A stretch of DNA of 54,511 bases, from contig JACTMP010000006.1 in NCBI GenBank assembly GCA_014584575.1, positions 1 through 54,511 of the forward strand, written 5' to 3'. The notes beneath the pieces are model-generated. The model ran no database searches. It had not been told where the DNA came from and was given only the letters and a program-made list of their open reading frames with translations. The stretch's first letter is position 1. Every line of letters begins with the position of its first letter. Below, piece after piece: positions 32,599-41,627 of the stretch. Source of the stretch: Chloroflexota bacterium (lineage in GTDB: Bacteria; Chloroflexota; Anaerolineae; Promineifilales; Promineifilaceae). A program made the translations under genes and the position numbers.

Positions 32599-34888
32599 TC
32601 AGTTCCGCCTCCGTGTAAAGCTGCTGCATCGCTTCCAGCCAGGTGAGGGACTGGCGGTTTTCAAAGCGCCAGAAGAGAATGTCGGGGAAATAGGTGCGCC
32701 AGCGGCTGTTGGCCGGGACGCGCTCCCAGCCATAGGCGGCAGCCAACGCCGTAAAATCAATGTAATAGCCGGCGGGCACACTGTCTGCCAGTTTGCCGCC
32801 CTGCTCGTAGTATTGCGGGTCGTCGCCGCTGCGCGCCTGGAAGTTCCAGTGGCGGCTGGTCATCGGCTCACCCAGGCTGCCATCTTGCACGGCCGTGCGC
32901 ACATAGAGCCGCCAATAGGTCTGCGCGCCCACATCCTCGCGTACCACCATCACCTGCGGGTCCAGCCCCAACGCCCGGCGGTAGGCCACATCAAACGCCC
33001 GCCCGGCCTTACTCCACGATTCAACCGATTGGCCGGGCAACGGCCGTGCCGTTAACGGCTCAAACATGCCATCTAGCTGCCCCAGGAAATCCCAACCCGC
33101 CTCGTCAATCACCCGTTCGCGCAGGGCGGCAAAGGATTGGTCTACCTGGTCGCTGAGGTAGGGCGACGGGGCGCTGACGGGCAGTTCAAACAACGTCACC
33201 GGGGGGCGACCCCGTTCCGGGCGGGCCACCGCTTCCACAAATAACGGTTTATCCGCCGGGCGGCCATCTATGTGCCGCAGACTCTCCGTCAGGTCAGGCG
33301 AGAGGTCAACGGCCACCCAGGATGGGCGGTCTAATGGCCCGGCGGCGGCATAGACCTGCGGCGCAATGCCCCAGGCAGCCACACTACCGGCCACCAGGTA
33401 ACTACGGCCGTCTTTCTCATGCACATACACCAGCGATTGACTGTCCGGCGACCAGGCCACCTGGCGGCCCTGATGCCCCAGGCTGACCGGTGGGCCATCC
33501 GGCTCATTCCGTTCATTGAGCGGCTGCCCCATCACCGCCAGAAAACCGGCACTGTCATCCTGATAGGCCAGCATACGGCCGTCGGGCGAGAACGCCGCGC
33601 CATCTTCCTGAACGCCCGGCGTGTTGGTCACATTTACCACCGTTTCGCCGGTAGTGTCGTCCAATGATTGGATGAAAATCTCCTGGTTGCCGGTGCGCCA
33701 ACTGGTGAAGGCGATATGCCGGCCGCCGGGCGACCAGGCCGGGTTGAAGTCCGGCGCGGGGTCATAGGTGAGGCGGTATGGCCCTTCACGGCCGTCGGCG
33801 CGCACCACGTAAATGTCCAGATTGTTGTCGCGGTATGATTCATACGCCAGCCATTGCCCGTCCGGCGACCAGGCCGGTTTGCCATCATAAGCCGGGCTGC
33901 GCGTCACCCGCTGCATACGGCCGGTGAGCACGTCGTACACGTAAATGTCCCAACTATCGTCGCGCCGCGATGAAAAAGCGATCTGTGTGCCGTCAGGGCT
34001 CCAGGCGGGGTCACGGTCGGCGGCGGCATGGGTGGTCAGGCGCACCGGCTCCGCCTGGCCCACCGGCAGCACGTAAATGTCGCTGTTGCCATCCACCGTC
34101 TGGGCAAAGGCGATAAGGCCGCCGCGGGTGGTGGGGTCGGGTGTGGCCCAGGGAGTGAGGCGGATGGCGACGGTGGGCACCGGCGTCGGCGTCGGCGGCA
34201 GGGGGGTGGGGGTGAGGATGATGGTGATGGCGGCGGTATCGGCGACGGCCGTGCCCGGCCGTTCCTGTAAACTGAGCAGCGCCACCACCAGCAGCAGGGA
34301 GATTGCGGCGACGGCCGTCGCCAGGCGTACCCGGCGTGTATGGCGGCTGTAGGCAGCCAGATAGGGCCGGGCAGGCGCGACTTCTGCTTTTTCGGGGGGG
34401 GACGGCCGTTTGAAAGCCAACCGCCAGCGCGACCAACGCACCAGCCAGCGAGAACGATACCGCCGCCGCCACAATGCCCGGCGCACGGCCGTGCGCGCCA
34501 ACAACCACAGCCACATCCGGCGTATCTGCCGCCGCAGCCAGCGCAGCATTGGCCAGACGAAATGCCGCCAATACCAGACCACCGGCGTGATGATCAACTT
34601 GTGAATGGGTCGCCAGATCAGCCGCGTCAGCATCCGGCGCACGGCCTGCCCTACCTGGCCCATAAACCGCCAGATGGGGGGCGCGATCTCCTTCATGTAA
34701 TCCCAAAAGAGCCAGCGCAGCGGCAGCCAGATTGGGAAGGTGAAAAAAACGAGGGGTTTCCAGACCAGGAGGGTGAGAACACGACGAGTGGCCAGCCCCA
34801 TCCTGCCAATAAAACGCCAACAGGCCAACAGCACGACCGTGAGCAATCGCCACAACTTCCCCACAATGCGTGTCAATCGTTTACGCAT
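32585..34888 (-). CDS. Membrane protein with TolB-like (PD40) propeller
   Basis: A 767-residue protein. The first ~195 residues are unusual: helical segments very rich in Trp, Arg and Leu (FWDYMKEIAPPIWRFMG, WYWRHFVWPMLRWLRRQ, RRALWRRRYRSRW), probably membrane-associated. A single transmembrane helix (about 205-222), a Thr/Pro spacer and a PD40 beta propeller follow, shown by repeating PAWSPDG..IAF.S.R..(W/N).DIYV. The C-terminal 200 residues are mixed and unassigned. No SD is seen; the TACACT box ends seven bases before the ATG, so the transcript is probably leaderless. It is followed by the M23 peptidase, which it overlaps. Confidence 0.75.
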   Translation of the reverse strand: MRKRLTRIVGKLWRLLTVVLLACWRFIGRMGLATRRVLTLLVWKPLVFFTFPIWLPLRWLFWDYMKEIAPPIWRFMGQVGQAVRRMLTRLIWRPIHKLIITPVVWYWRHFVWPMLRWLRRQIRRMWLWLLARTAVRRALWRRRYRSRWLVRWSRWRLAFKRPSPPEKAEVAPARPYLAAYSRHTRRVRLATAVAAISLLLVVALLSLQERPGTAVADTAAITIILTPTPLPPTPTPVPTVAIRLTPWATPDPTTRGGLIAFAQTVDGNSDIYVLPVGQAEPVRLTTHAAADRDPAWSPDGTQIAFSSRRDDSWDIYVYDVLTGRMQRVTRSPAYDGKPAWSPDGQWLAYESYRDNNLDIYVVRADGREGPYRLTYDPAPDFNPAWSPGGRHIAFTSWRTGNQEIFIQSLDDTTGETVVNVTNTPGVQEDGAAFSPDGRMLAYQDDSAGFLAVMGQPLNERNEPDGPPVSLGHQGRQVAWSPDSQSLVYVHEKDGRSYLVAGSVAAWGIAPQVYAAAGPLDRPSWVAVDLSPDLTESLRHIDGRPADKPLFVEAVARPERGRPPVTLFELPVSAPSPYLSDQVDQSFAALRERVIDEAGWDFLGQLDGMFEPLTARPLPGQSVESWSKAGRAFDVAYRRALGLDPQVMVVREDVGAQTYWRLYVRTAVQDGSLGEPMTSRHWNFQARSGDDPQYYEQGGKLADSVPAGYYIDFTALAAAYGWERVPANSRWRTYFPDILFWRFENRQSLTWLEAMQQLYTEAELSGNP

Positions 34889-34895
34889 GTGCGCC

Positions 34896-34923
34896 AGTGT
34901 AGCACGTGTAAAGACTATGTCAA
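34896..34923 (-). promoter_or_regulatory. Promoter of the PD40 membrane gene, leaderless
   Basis: On the minus strand: TTGACA, 16 bases, TGC-TACACT form, then seven bases to the ATG at 34888. The -35 box overlaps the stop codon of the uracil-DNA-glycosylase-like gene. Confidence 0.7.
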
Positions 34924-35639
34924 GTTATTTTAGTCCTATTTTGTTGAACTATTACAACACTTAAATGGCTGAGAATGCCTACAGCCTGGGCAATGCGCTG
35001 GCGGTTTTCGGGTTTGTTGGGCCACAGGCTGGCGCCGGAGGGATGGGGCAAGGGGACGACAAAACGGCCGTCCCCCACCCCCATCTCTAAAAATGAAGGC
35101 AGGTCGGCGCCGGTCAGCGTCACGGCCGTTGCCCAATCAACCTGGAGCGCACCGATCATGGCGGAAGGGGGGAAGTAGACGGCCGTGCCGATAATCGCCT
35201 CCAGGCGTGTGGCGGCGGGGTAGATCAACTTAATCGCCAGCCCGCCCACCAGGATAAGGAGGCGGGGACTTACCAGGGCGATCTCTCGTTCCAGAAAGGG
35301 GCGGCACAATGCCTGCTCGGTTTTGGAGGGCACCCGATCACCTTTACCGTTGGCCGATTTGCCGGGGTAACATTTGGTCACGGCCGTCATGTACTGCTCT
35401 GCCCGAAACGTATCCTCATCCCAACCGGCCTCCCCCAACCACTGAAACAGACGGCGACCACTGCCGGCGTTAAACGGCCGTTTCACCTGCGCTTCTGTGA
35501 TACCTGGCGCCTGCCCAATTAACATCACCCGCCGCGCTGCGCCGCTGCTAAAGACCGCCCCTGGTGCAATCGAAAAACCGGCGTCCAGACAGCGGCGGCA
35601 GGCGCGCATCTCGGCGTGAAAATCTGCGAGAGAGTCCAT
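34920..35639 (-). CDS. Uracil-DNA-glycosylase superfamily protein
   Basis: A 239-residue protein with the superfamily's two active-site motifs: IGQAPGITEAQ near residue 42 (water-activating segment, GQAPG rather than GEAPG) and VPLPHPSGAS near 200 (DNA-intercalating His loop). The N-terminus has CRRC, which might bind iron-sulfur in family 4/5 enzymes, but two further cysteines are not placed as expected. The middle FLEREIALVSPRLLILVGGLA is typical. It should remove uracil or related damage from DNA. The stop overlaps the promoter of the next gene, and a 32-bp palindrome lies just upstream of the ATG. Confidence 0.8.
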   Translation of the reverse strand: MDSLADFHAEMRACRRCLDAGFSIAPGAVFSSGAARRVMLIGQAPGITEAQVKRPFNAGSGRRLFQWLGEAGWDEDTFRAEQYMTAVTKCYPGKSANGKGDRVPSKTEQALCRPFLEREIALVSPRLLILVGGLAIKLIYPAATRLEAIIGTAVYFPPSAMIGALQVDWATAVTLTGADLPSFLEMGVGDGRFVVPLPHPSGASLWPNKPENRQRIAQAVGILSHLSVVIVQQNRTKIT

Positions 35640-35643
35640 TGGT

Positions 35644-35675
35644 AATTGACAATGGTCAATTGACCATTGTCAATT
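35644..35675. repeat. 32-bp perfect palindrome of 7-base units
   Basis: Made of ATTGACA, ATGGTCA, ATTGACC, ATTGTCA heptamers, symmetric about 35659/35660. It contains the pepF stop codon (TGA) and its last codons, and lies five bases before the start of the glycosylase-like gene. Confidence 0.9.
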
Positions 35676-37458
35676 GCTCAAACCGATCTACATCGGCGCG
35701 CAGCACATCCAGGCTGGCCTGCCAGAACGCTTTCTGGCGGATGTCCAGACCAAAACGGGCGGCCAGGTCGGCCGCGTCGCCCAGGCCGGTGGATGAGAGC
35801 AGGTCATCGTACCCGGCGCGGAAGTCATCGGGGGCAGCCTGGTATTGGGCATACAGCCCCAGGCCAAAGAGCAGGCCAAAGATGTAGGGGAAGTTGTAGT
35901 AGGTGGCAAAGTAATAATGGGGCACATAGGCCCAGCGGTAGGGGTGGAAATGGTCGGGGTGAATGGCGTCGCCGCGTGTTTCTTTTTGCGCTTCCACTTC
36001 CAGGGCGCAAAATTCAGCGGCGGAGAGTTCACGCTGTGTTCGTTTTTCAAAGACGGATTGTTCAAAGAGGAAGTTGCTGGTGGCGCCCAAGACGACACGG
36101 GTGGCGTATTCGAGCAAACCATCGAGGATGATGAGTTGGTCTTGGGGCACGGCCGTTGCCAGCGCCGCATTCTCCACAATTTTCTGGCAAAAGGTGCTGG
36201 CGGTTTCGGCCAGCGTCATGGGCATATATTTTTGCAAAGGGGTACGCTGTGCCAGCGCCACATTGTGGTAGGCATGGCCTAATTCGTGCGCCAGGGTGCT
36301 CACGCCGGTGAAGGTCGGTTCAAAATTCAGCAAGATGCGCGACTCATCCTCCCGCAACAACATACAAAATGCGCCGCCGCTTTTGCCATCACGCGGTTCG
36401 GCGTCAATCCAATTCTCGGCAAACGCCCGCTGCGCCAGCCCTGCCAGTTGCGGCGAATAGGAAGCAAACTGGCGGGCCACAAATTGGGTAGCGTCGGTAT
36501 AGGTATAACTCTGGTTGCTCTGGCCTAAAGGCGCCAATTGGTCATACCAGGCCAGGACGGGCAGCCCCATTAGCTTTGCCCGCGCTTTCAGGTAGCGCTG
36601 GAAGTGGGGGTAGGCATCGCGGCAGGCGGCCATCATCGCGTCCAGGGTGGGGCGATCCAGGGCGTTGTCAAACAAGGCCATATCCAGCGGCGTCTGCCAA
36701 CCCCGGCGGCGGCAAAGGGTCAGCGTTTCTCCTTTGATGGCGTTGAGAGCGGCGGCCAGGGGCACAGAGGCCGCTTCCAGGGTTTGCAAGACGGCCTGGT
36801 GCGCCCGTTCACGCACGTCACGTTCGGGGCGAAAGGCCAGATTTTGCACGGCCGTGAGCGGCAATGTTTGTGTCTGCCCATCCAGTTCCAGCGTCACGCT
36901 GATCTGTGAGGTGAAATCGGTAAACATGCGCTCCCAACTGGATGCGCCGGTCAGCCGCAATTCGCTGGCGAGCGCTTCTTCGCTGGGGGGCATGAGATGC
37001 AGCGCCCCCTGGCGCGCTTTGTGCAGCACGTAGGCATGGTCGGCCGCCAATGGGGAACAGGCGATCAGCGCCTCTATATCCAGCGAACCGATCCAGGCGG
37101 TAAAGCGGGTGCCCAGCAAGTCAAGTTTGGAAAAGTAGGGCTGCAACTCGCTGAAGCGGGCCTGGGCTGTTTCATTGCGGGAGTCGGTGGTGAGAAAGCC
37201 GTAGAGATAGGAGCGCATGGTGTTGACGGCCGTCAGTATCTCATTCATGCGGTTCGTAACTGCCTCAAAAGTGGCCGCTAGCTGCTCATCTACAGCTATA
37301 CTTTCCACCCGGTTGATGCCATGTGCATCAAACATGGCTACCAGGTCTGTAATCTCTTGCATGAGGGAGTGAAAAGCGGCCGTGAACTCCGCCGATTCCA
37401 GATCGGGGAAAACGGTTTGCATGTCCCAATGGGGTAACACATCTTGTGGTTTGCTCAT
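35656..37458 (-). CDS. pepF: Oligoendopeptidase F (M3 family)
   Basis: A 600-residue cytoplasmic zinc peptidase that trims oligopeptides. The zinc motif HELGHAYH is intact, with the upstream LLNFEPTFTGVSTLA and the downstream TLAETASTF glutamate that completes the site. The N-terminal half is the usual helical M3 region, and length matches the family. ATG at 37458 is chosen because GGAGGCTAAG lies just upstream; the TTG further up lies in that ribosome site. The last residues (QLTMVN) are encoded by the palindromic 7-base repeat. The 237-base gap beyond the start (37459-37695) holds no gene; a TTGACA lies at 37644. Confidence 0.95.
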   Translation of the reverse strand: MSKPQDVLPHWDMQTVFPDLESAEFTAAFHSLMQEITDLVAMFDAHGINRVESIAVDEQLAATFEAVTNRMNEILTAVNTMRSYLYGFLTTDSRNETAQARFSELQPYFSKLDLLGTRFTAWIGSLDIEALIACSPLAADHAYVLHKARQGALHLMPPSEEALASELRLTGASSWERMFTDFTSQISVTLELDGQTQTLPLTAVQNLAFRPERDVRERAHQAVLQTLEAASVPLAAALNAIKGETLTLCRRRGWQTPLDMALFDNALDRPTLDAMMAACRDAYPHFQRYLKARAKLMGLPVLAWYDQLAPLGQSNQSYTYTDATQFVARQFASYSPQLAGLAQRAFAENWIDAEPRDGKSGGAFCMLLREDESRILLNFEPTFTGVSTLAHELGHAYHNVALAQRTPLQKYMPMTLAETASTFCQKIVENAALATAVPQDQLIILDGLLEYATRVVLGATSNFLFEQSVFEKRTQRELSAAEFCALEVEAQKETRGDAIHPDHFHPYRWAYVPHYYFATYYNFPYIFGLLFGLGLYAQYQAAPDDFRAGYDDLLSSTGLGDAADLAARFGLDIRQKAFWQASLDVLRADVDRFEQLTMVN

Positions 37459-37695
37459 CTTAGCCTCCAAATTTTCATGTCAATTCTGGCGCTTTCCCGG
37501 CCATGATCCGGACGCCCGTGGGGATAAGTCTAACAACGAATGGGGAGGGGGCAAGGGGGAGGGTGTCATGTATCACGCCAGGCCCTACGAAATCCTGAAA
37601 AAACCGAAATGTTTTACACATCGAACGGTTTACCAGTATCATTGACAGAAGTGTTGTAACACCGGGGGGTAAAATGGCACGCGGGTTTAGTAAAG

Positions 37696-38085
37696 ATGGC
37701 AACAACCGATAGGAGTTACGTGGTATTGGTCATTGATGATGAAGAAGCCGTCAGGGAAGCGGTTTCTGATATATTGGGTTTTGCCGGCATACAAGTTTTG
37801 GCGGCGGCCGATGGGGGTTCAGGCATTGAACTCTTCAAGGCGCATCAGCAGCAGATCGATCTGGTATTGCTTGACCTTTCGATGCCGGGACTGAACGGAG
37901 CGGAGACATTCCGGGAGCTGCGCAAAATTGACACGGCCGTGAAGGTCATTCTCTCCTCAGGGTATGATGAAGCTGAAGCCACCCGCTGGTTTATTGGCGA
38001 GGGGCAGGTCGGTTTTCTGCAAAAGCCCTACAACATGAAAAATCTGGTGCAGATGGTGGAGGGGTATTTGGGGGGTAATCGGTAA
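37696..38085 (+). CDS. Single-domain response regulator
   Basis: A 129-residue CheY-like receiver with no output domain. The acidic pocket is DDE near residue 14, the phospho-acceptor is D in LVLLDLSMPG (about 57), with the S in ILSSGYD and the K in FLQKPYNMKNL completing the site. It likely relays a signal by protein contact. The last residues (GGNR) and the TAA stop come from a TAATCGG array, so the original C-terminus may have been longer or different. No histidine kinase is next to it; the only kinase-like gene in view is the damaged fragment at 48124. Confidence 0.9.
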   Translation: MATTDRSYVVLVIDDEEAVREAVSDILGFAGIQVLAAADGGSGIELFKAHQQQIDLVLLDLSMPGLNGAETFRELRKIDTAVKVILSSGYDEAEATRWFIGEGQVGFLQKPYNMKNLVQMVEGYLGGNR

Positions 38086-38113
38086 TCGGATAACGGTAAT
38101 CGGTTAACGGGCT
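38076..38113. repeat. 7-base array (GGTAATC) at a gene end
   Basis: Five degenerate heptamers (GGTAATC, GGTAATC, GGATAAC, GGTAATC, GGTTAAC). It supplies the stop codon of the response regulator and lies five bases before the TrmB-fusion stop on the other strand. Confidence 0.85.
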
Positions 38114-38118
38114 TCGAT

Positions 38119-39150
38119 TCAGGGGTCTAACGAGTAAGGCAGGTTGTGGTGGATCACGGCCGTGTCCGCCGCCAACGACACTAACCAACGCCCCAGACAG
38201 GCAATCGCCAGTTGCACACCGGGCGTGGGGCGAGGAAATCCCATTTCGGACAAACCAATCATGATGTGCCCATTAGCCCGCCGTTTGATGAGCAGCCCCA
38301 CCCGCTGCGAGATCGGCTCTTCGTTAATGTAGGCTTCCACCAGCAACAAATGGTCTTGCTGTGATTTGAACAGCATGGGCAACCGCACGTGCATATCACC
38401 GGCCGTCTCGTGCAATGGTGTAAAACGGTCGGCAATTTCAGGCAGGCTGAGGGGGGAGTGCAAAATCACGTGAGGCATGGGCGTCTCCTGGGGAATGGGG
38501 AATTCATCAGTAGCGGGGGCTGAATTGCGCCGCCAGATGAAGTAATGGCAGGTGGAACCGGCGGCCAGGGCCAGTTGTTCGTATTTGGTGCGGATACGGC
38601 CGTCCGGCAAACGGCCGTCGGGCACATCTCGTTGCGTCACAAATGGCGTTTCATACACACTCTCAAAATGGGGTGATTGCAACAGATCGGCGGCAATGGC
38701 GTGGGCATAGTCGGCCACATCGGTAGCAATGTGCAGTTGCCCACCCGATGACAGCCGCGCCGCCAGCAGTGCCAGAAAACGGGGGTTGATCAGGCGGCGG
38801 TGCGTTTGTTTCCCTTTCGGCCAGGGGTCAGGGAAATTGATATGCACCTCATGCACCACATCGGGAGCGCAGCAGGCCCATAACAGGTATTCGGCGGAAG
38901 CTTGCAGGACACGGCCGTTTGTCACCCCCGCCGCCCCCAACTTTTTCAGCCCGCGCCGGATGGCCGGCCGGGCAATCTCTACGCCCAACACATTGGCCTC
39001 CGGCCGCTGCTGCGCCAACCCGGCCAGAAAGTGCCCGCCGCCAAAGCCAATTTCGATGAGGAGGGGGGCAGGGCGGTGGTATACGGCCGTCCAGTCCACC
39101 GGCCATGCCAATTCTCTAGCTTGCAGTTCAATTTTCGTCAAACCAACCAC
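38119..39150 (-). CDS. trmB: tRNA (guanine-N7)-methyltransferase TrmB with extra C-terminal domain
   Basis: A 343-residue protein; normal TrmB is near 220. Residues 1-215 are TrmB: SAM motif EIGFGGGHFLAGLA, the family signature INFPDPWPKGKQTHRRL, and ETPFVTQRD near the end. It should methylate G46 of tRNA. Residues 225-343 (from MPHVILHSPLSLPEIADRF) are not part of TrmB and match no family known to me. An in-frame ATG at 38478 begins that part and has AGGAG seven bases before it, so it may also be made alone. The annotated start is a GTG; a TTG three codons later is spaced better. Confidence 0.88.
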   Translation of the reverse strand: MVGLTKIELQARELAWPVDWTAVYHRPAPLLIEIGFGGGHFLAGLAQQRPEANVLGVEIARPAIRRGLKKLGAAGVTNGRVLQASAEYLLWACCAPDVVHEVHINFPDPWPKGKQTHRRLINPRFLALLAARLSSGGQLHIATDVADYAHAIAADLLQSPHFESVYETPFVTQRDVPDGRLPDGRIRTKYEQLALAAGSTCHYFIWRRNSAPATDEFPIPQETPMPHVILHSPLSLPEIADRFTPLHETAGDMHVRLPMLFKSQQDHLLLVEAYINEEPISQRVGLLIKRRANGHIMIGLSEMGFPRPTPGVQLAIACLGRWLVSLAADTAVIHHNLPYSLDP

Positions 39151-39276
39151 TTCTCCGCTTTCAACATTTTTCCATCTCTACCTTCTCACCTTTTGGCAGG
39201 TTTGGCAACGGCCGTTGGCGGATAAACGGCCAAAGACCATTGGTTGCCCACCTAAAATGGTAAGGTATCATCCCCA

Positions 39277-39309
39277 ATGAAAGAATACTTTGCAACAGGT
39301 GCCGTATGA
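39277..39309 (+). CDS. Possible ten-codon leader peptide
   Basis: ATG AAA GAA ... GTA TGA reads MKEYFATGAV and stops inside the start codon of the immunity-protein gene (ATGA overlap). A TATCAT box ends five bases upstream, so it could be the first frame on a leaderless message, with re-initiation on the real gene. Evidence is positional only. Confidence 0.3.
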   Translation: MKEYFATGAV

Positions 39310-39821
39310 TCCTTCCCAAAGAGCGAGACCCACGTTTTGTCACAATCCGTCGCGGCGGCACCCTCACCGATTCAGATCACCAACTCCTGGCCCTGTGGGC
39401 GGCAACGTGCGCAGAGCACGTCCTTGGCCTCTTTGAGTCGGCTCAACCTGAGGACATGCGACCACGCCAGGCAATTGCGCAGGCGCGTGCCTGGGCGCGA
39501 GGCGAGATTACGATGACCCAGGCGCGCACGGCAGGCGGATGGGCCATGGCCGCGGCCAGAGAACTGCGTGGGGCAGCGCGGTATGCTGCTTATGCGGCCG
39601 GCCAGGCCGCGGTCGTCGCCCATGTGGCCGCGCATGAGCTGGGTGCGGCCGCCTATGCGATCAAGGCTGTGCGTGCGGCCACACCGGCAGGAGAACGGGA
39701 GAGAGCAGGGCGACTTGAATGCCGATGGCAGCGTGACCAACTCCCGGAGGCTATTCGTGCGCTTGTACTTGACGACCAGCGATTGCGGAACGACATCTGC
39801 TGGTCGGTATTTGACTGCTGA
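39306..39821 (+). CDS. Imm5-like immunity protein
   Basis: A 171-residue, helix-rich, Ala-rich protein. It fits the pattern of the putative immunity family called Imm-5-like: LLALWAATCAEHVLGLFE, an Arg-Pro-rich DMRPRQAIAQARAWARGE turn, then two Ala-rich helices and RLECRWQRDQLPEAIRALVL at the end. Such proteins sit with polymorphic toxins, or alone as orphan immunity genes. No toxin gene is nearby. It starts the stretch of 2.8 kb without ACGGCCGT and looks acquired. The start overlaps a short upstream frame. Confidence 0.65.
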   Translation: MILPKERDPRFVTIRRGGTLTDSDHQLLALWAATCAEHVLGLFESAQPEDMRPRQAIAQARAWARGEITMTQARTAGGWAMAAARELRGAARYAAYAAGQAAVVAHVAAHELGAAAYAIKAVRAATPAGERERAGRLECRWQRDQLPEAIRALVLDDQRLRNDICWSVFDC

Positions 39822-39880
39822 GTGCTCATGGGGGCGTCAACCTGCCCAACATCTGGACTGGATATTAAGTTATTGTTACA

Positions 39881-39909
39881 TTGACTGGGCAGAACTCATG
39901 TTCTACAAT
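39881..39909 (+). promoter_or_regulatory. Promoter of the alpha/beta hydrolase
   Basis: TTGACT (39881-39886), exactly 17 bases, TACAAT (39904-39909). Transcription would start near 39916 and read a GAAGGAG ribosome site before the ATG at 39942. Confidence 0.75.
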
Positions 39910-39941
39910 CCAGTTCGCAAATTTTCCAATGAAGGAGTTGA

Positions 39942-40652
39942 ATGATGGCTAATAATGTGACTGTAGTCTTCCTGCACGGTGCCGGAATGGGGCCATGGGT
40001 GTGGGAGCGGGTAATACAAGAGCTTTCTACACCGGCGGTGGCGCTGGAGATTCCAGGGCGAAGTAAAAATGCCACCCCTGATAATTGTGCCGCAGCCATA
40101 GCTGCCGAACTTGATCGTTTGGGTATAGGCCCGGTTATAGTGGTGATGCACTCCCTGGCAGGTGTGCTTGCATCGGGCCTCGCTGAACGGTTGGGATCAC
40201 GAGTAAAACGTTTTGTGTTTGTTTCCGCTGTCATACCCCCATCAGGCGGTTCATTTGTTGACGCTCTGGGGTTTATGAACCGGCAAATACTGCGTATATT
40301 GTTCAAGTTCAATCCCAATGGTCTCAAACCATCGCCCAAAATGATTCAGCATGAACTGTGCAACGATCTGGAGCCACAAGACACAGAGGAGGTTATTTCA
40401 CGCTATAAAGCAGAAATGCCTGGCCTTTACCTCACGCCAGTTAAGGCAACGGCCCCTATTGCTAATGCCACCTATATCAAACTCTTAAAAGATCAAAGTG
40501 TGCCGCCGGCGCAGCAAGACTCAATGATTGCCCGCCTCAGCAAGCCTCTCGTGCGCGAAATTGACGCGGGGCATTTGGCGATGCTCTCCGCGCCTATGGC
40601 CCTGGCAAACTTGATACAAGAAGAAGTTGAGAGAGAAGCCGGCCTGAGATAG
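39942..40652 (+). CDS. Alpha/beta hydrolase
   Basis: A 236-residue esterase-like protein. The oxyanion strand is FLHGAGMGPWVWE, the nucleophile elbow is MHSLAG (serine near 69) and the catalytic histidine is in DAGHLAML. An acidic residue is likely near IANATYIKLLKD. It belongs to the salicylate esterase/methyl-ester type by motif spacing. Two ATG codons (39942, 39945) follow GAAGGAG. Codon use and base composition are more AT-rich than neighbours, which fits acquisition together with the two following genes. Confidence 0.85.
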   Translation: MMANNVTVVFLHGAGMGPWVWERVIQELSTPAVALEIPGRSKNATPDNCAAAIAAELDRLGIGPVIVVMHSLAGVLASGLAERLGSRVKRFVFVSAVIPPSGGSFVDALGFMNRQILRILFKFNPNGLKPSPKMIQHELCNDLEPQDTEEVISRYKAEMPGLYLTPVKATAPIANATYIKLLKDQSVPPAQQDSMIARLSKPLVREIDAGHLAMLSAPMALANLIQEEVEREAGLR

Positions 40653-40714
40653 CGCGTACCTGACGCATTGATTTCTGCGCTATTTGGAACTTTAGGGCAA
40701 AGGAAGGTAAATGT

Positions 40715-41548
40715 ATGGTTCATAAAATCCCTCCCATCCTATGGGGCATAATCATTGGCGTGCTGGTAAGCATAACCTTTGGTTTGATTTATCTGCTCGT
40801 GTTAGGCGAACCTGGTGCGGCATTCTATCTATTTGCGGGTCTCGTTTTTCTGGGCGGGCCGTTGATTGCGGGGGTGGTCGCTGTGGCAAAAACAGCCGGG
40901 CCACAACGAACAAGGGCTTTCTTTTTTCCCAGTTTTGTAACATTTGGAATCGTATCGGTGCTGTTCTTTTTTATTTACCTGATTCAGCCCATATTTGCCC
41001 GCACCAGTGTACAGTTGCCTGAAGTCTGTAATAGAGAGGCTGGAAATTTTAACCCGCCACCCCATCTTGCCTACCCCCTACCTGATGGGGATGTCGGTAT
41101 ATTAATCGCCAGCAACCCTCAATATGCACTTGTGAACCTGATTGATTACCAACAACCCCCTTTCCCAAGCACCGTGTTTCTGGTGGATAAGAGCAACAAC
41201 ATCGTTACGCACAGGATGGATTTTAATGATGACATCATCAGCGCCGCTTTTGATGAATTCACCCTGTATCTGTTTAACGATAAAATAGGATATTTTATTG
41301 ATGCCCGTACCGGCGAACCGGAAAAGAGCTTTATGACCATGGACAATTATGGCGGGTTATCTGAAAGCGACAGACCCGTCTTGATGGCGGCCAACTCAAC
41401 CGGTGAATGGCATTTGGAAACCAGCGCCGTGATTACTTCCTGGAACAGTGATGGAAGTGTAAAGTCCCGTCGTTACCTGACTTTTGATGGTACGGCGCTC
41501 GGTTGTTTTGTAGCGGGGGCCACTCACAATGTAACTGTTATAAAATGA
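40715..41548 (+). CDS. Membrane protein, unknown
   Basis: 277 residues with three N-terminal transmembrane helices ([56 protein letters not shown]) and a soluble C-terminal part of mixed strands. The exposed part has repeats of a propeller-like form ([34 protein letters not shown]) and two cysteines. No family is recognised. ATG at 40715 follows AGGAAGG; an out-of-frame ATG at 40711 stops at once. It may be a receptor or regulator. Confidence 0.55.
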   Translation: MVHKIPPILWGIIIGVLVSITFGLIYLLVLGEPGAAFYLFAGLVFLGGPLIAGVVAVAKTAGPQRTRAFFFPSFVTFGIVSVLFFFIYLIQPIFARTSVQLPEVCNREAGNFNPPPHLAYPLPDGDVGILIASNPQYALVNLIDYQQPPFPSTVFLVDKSNNIVTHRMDFNDDIISAAFDEFTLYLFNDKIGYFIDARTGEPEKSFMTMDNYGGLSESDRPVLMAANSTGEWHLETSAVITSWNSDGSVKSRRYLTFDGTALGCFVAGATHNVTVIK

Positions 41549-41627
41549 GAAACTTGACCACTGCGGTGGTTACTCTTATCGTGAAAAGGACAGAGATATC
41601 AGACTCATTCTAAAAGGCAAGGTATGT

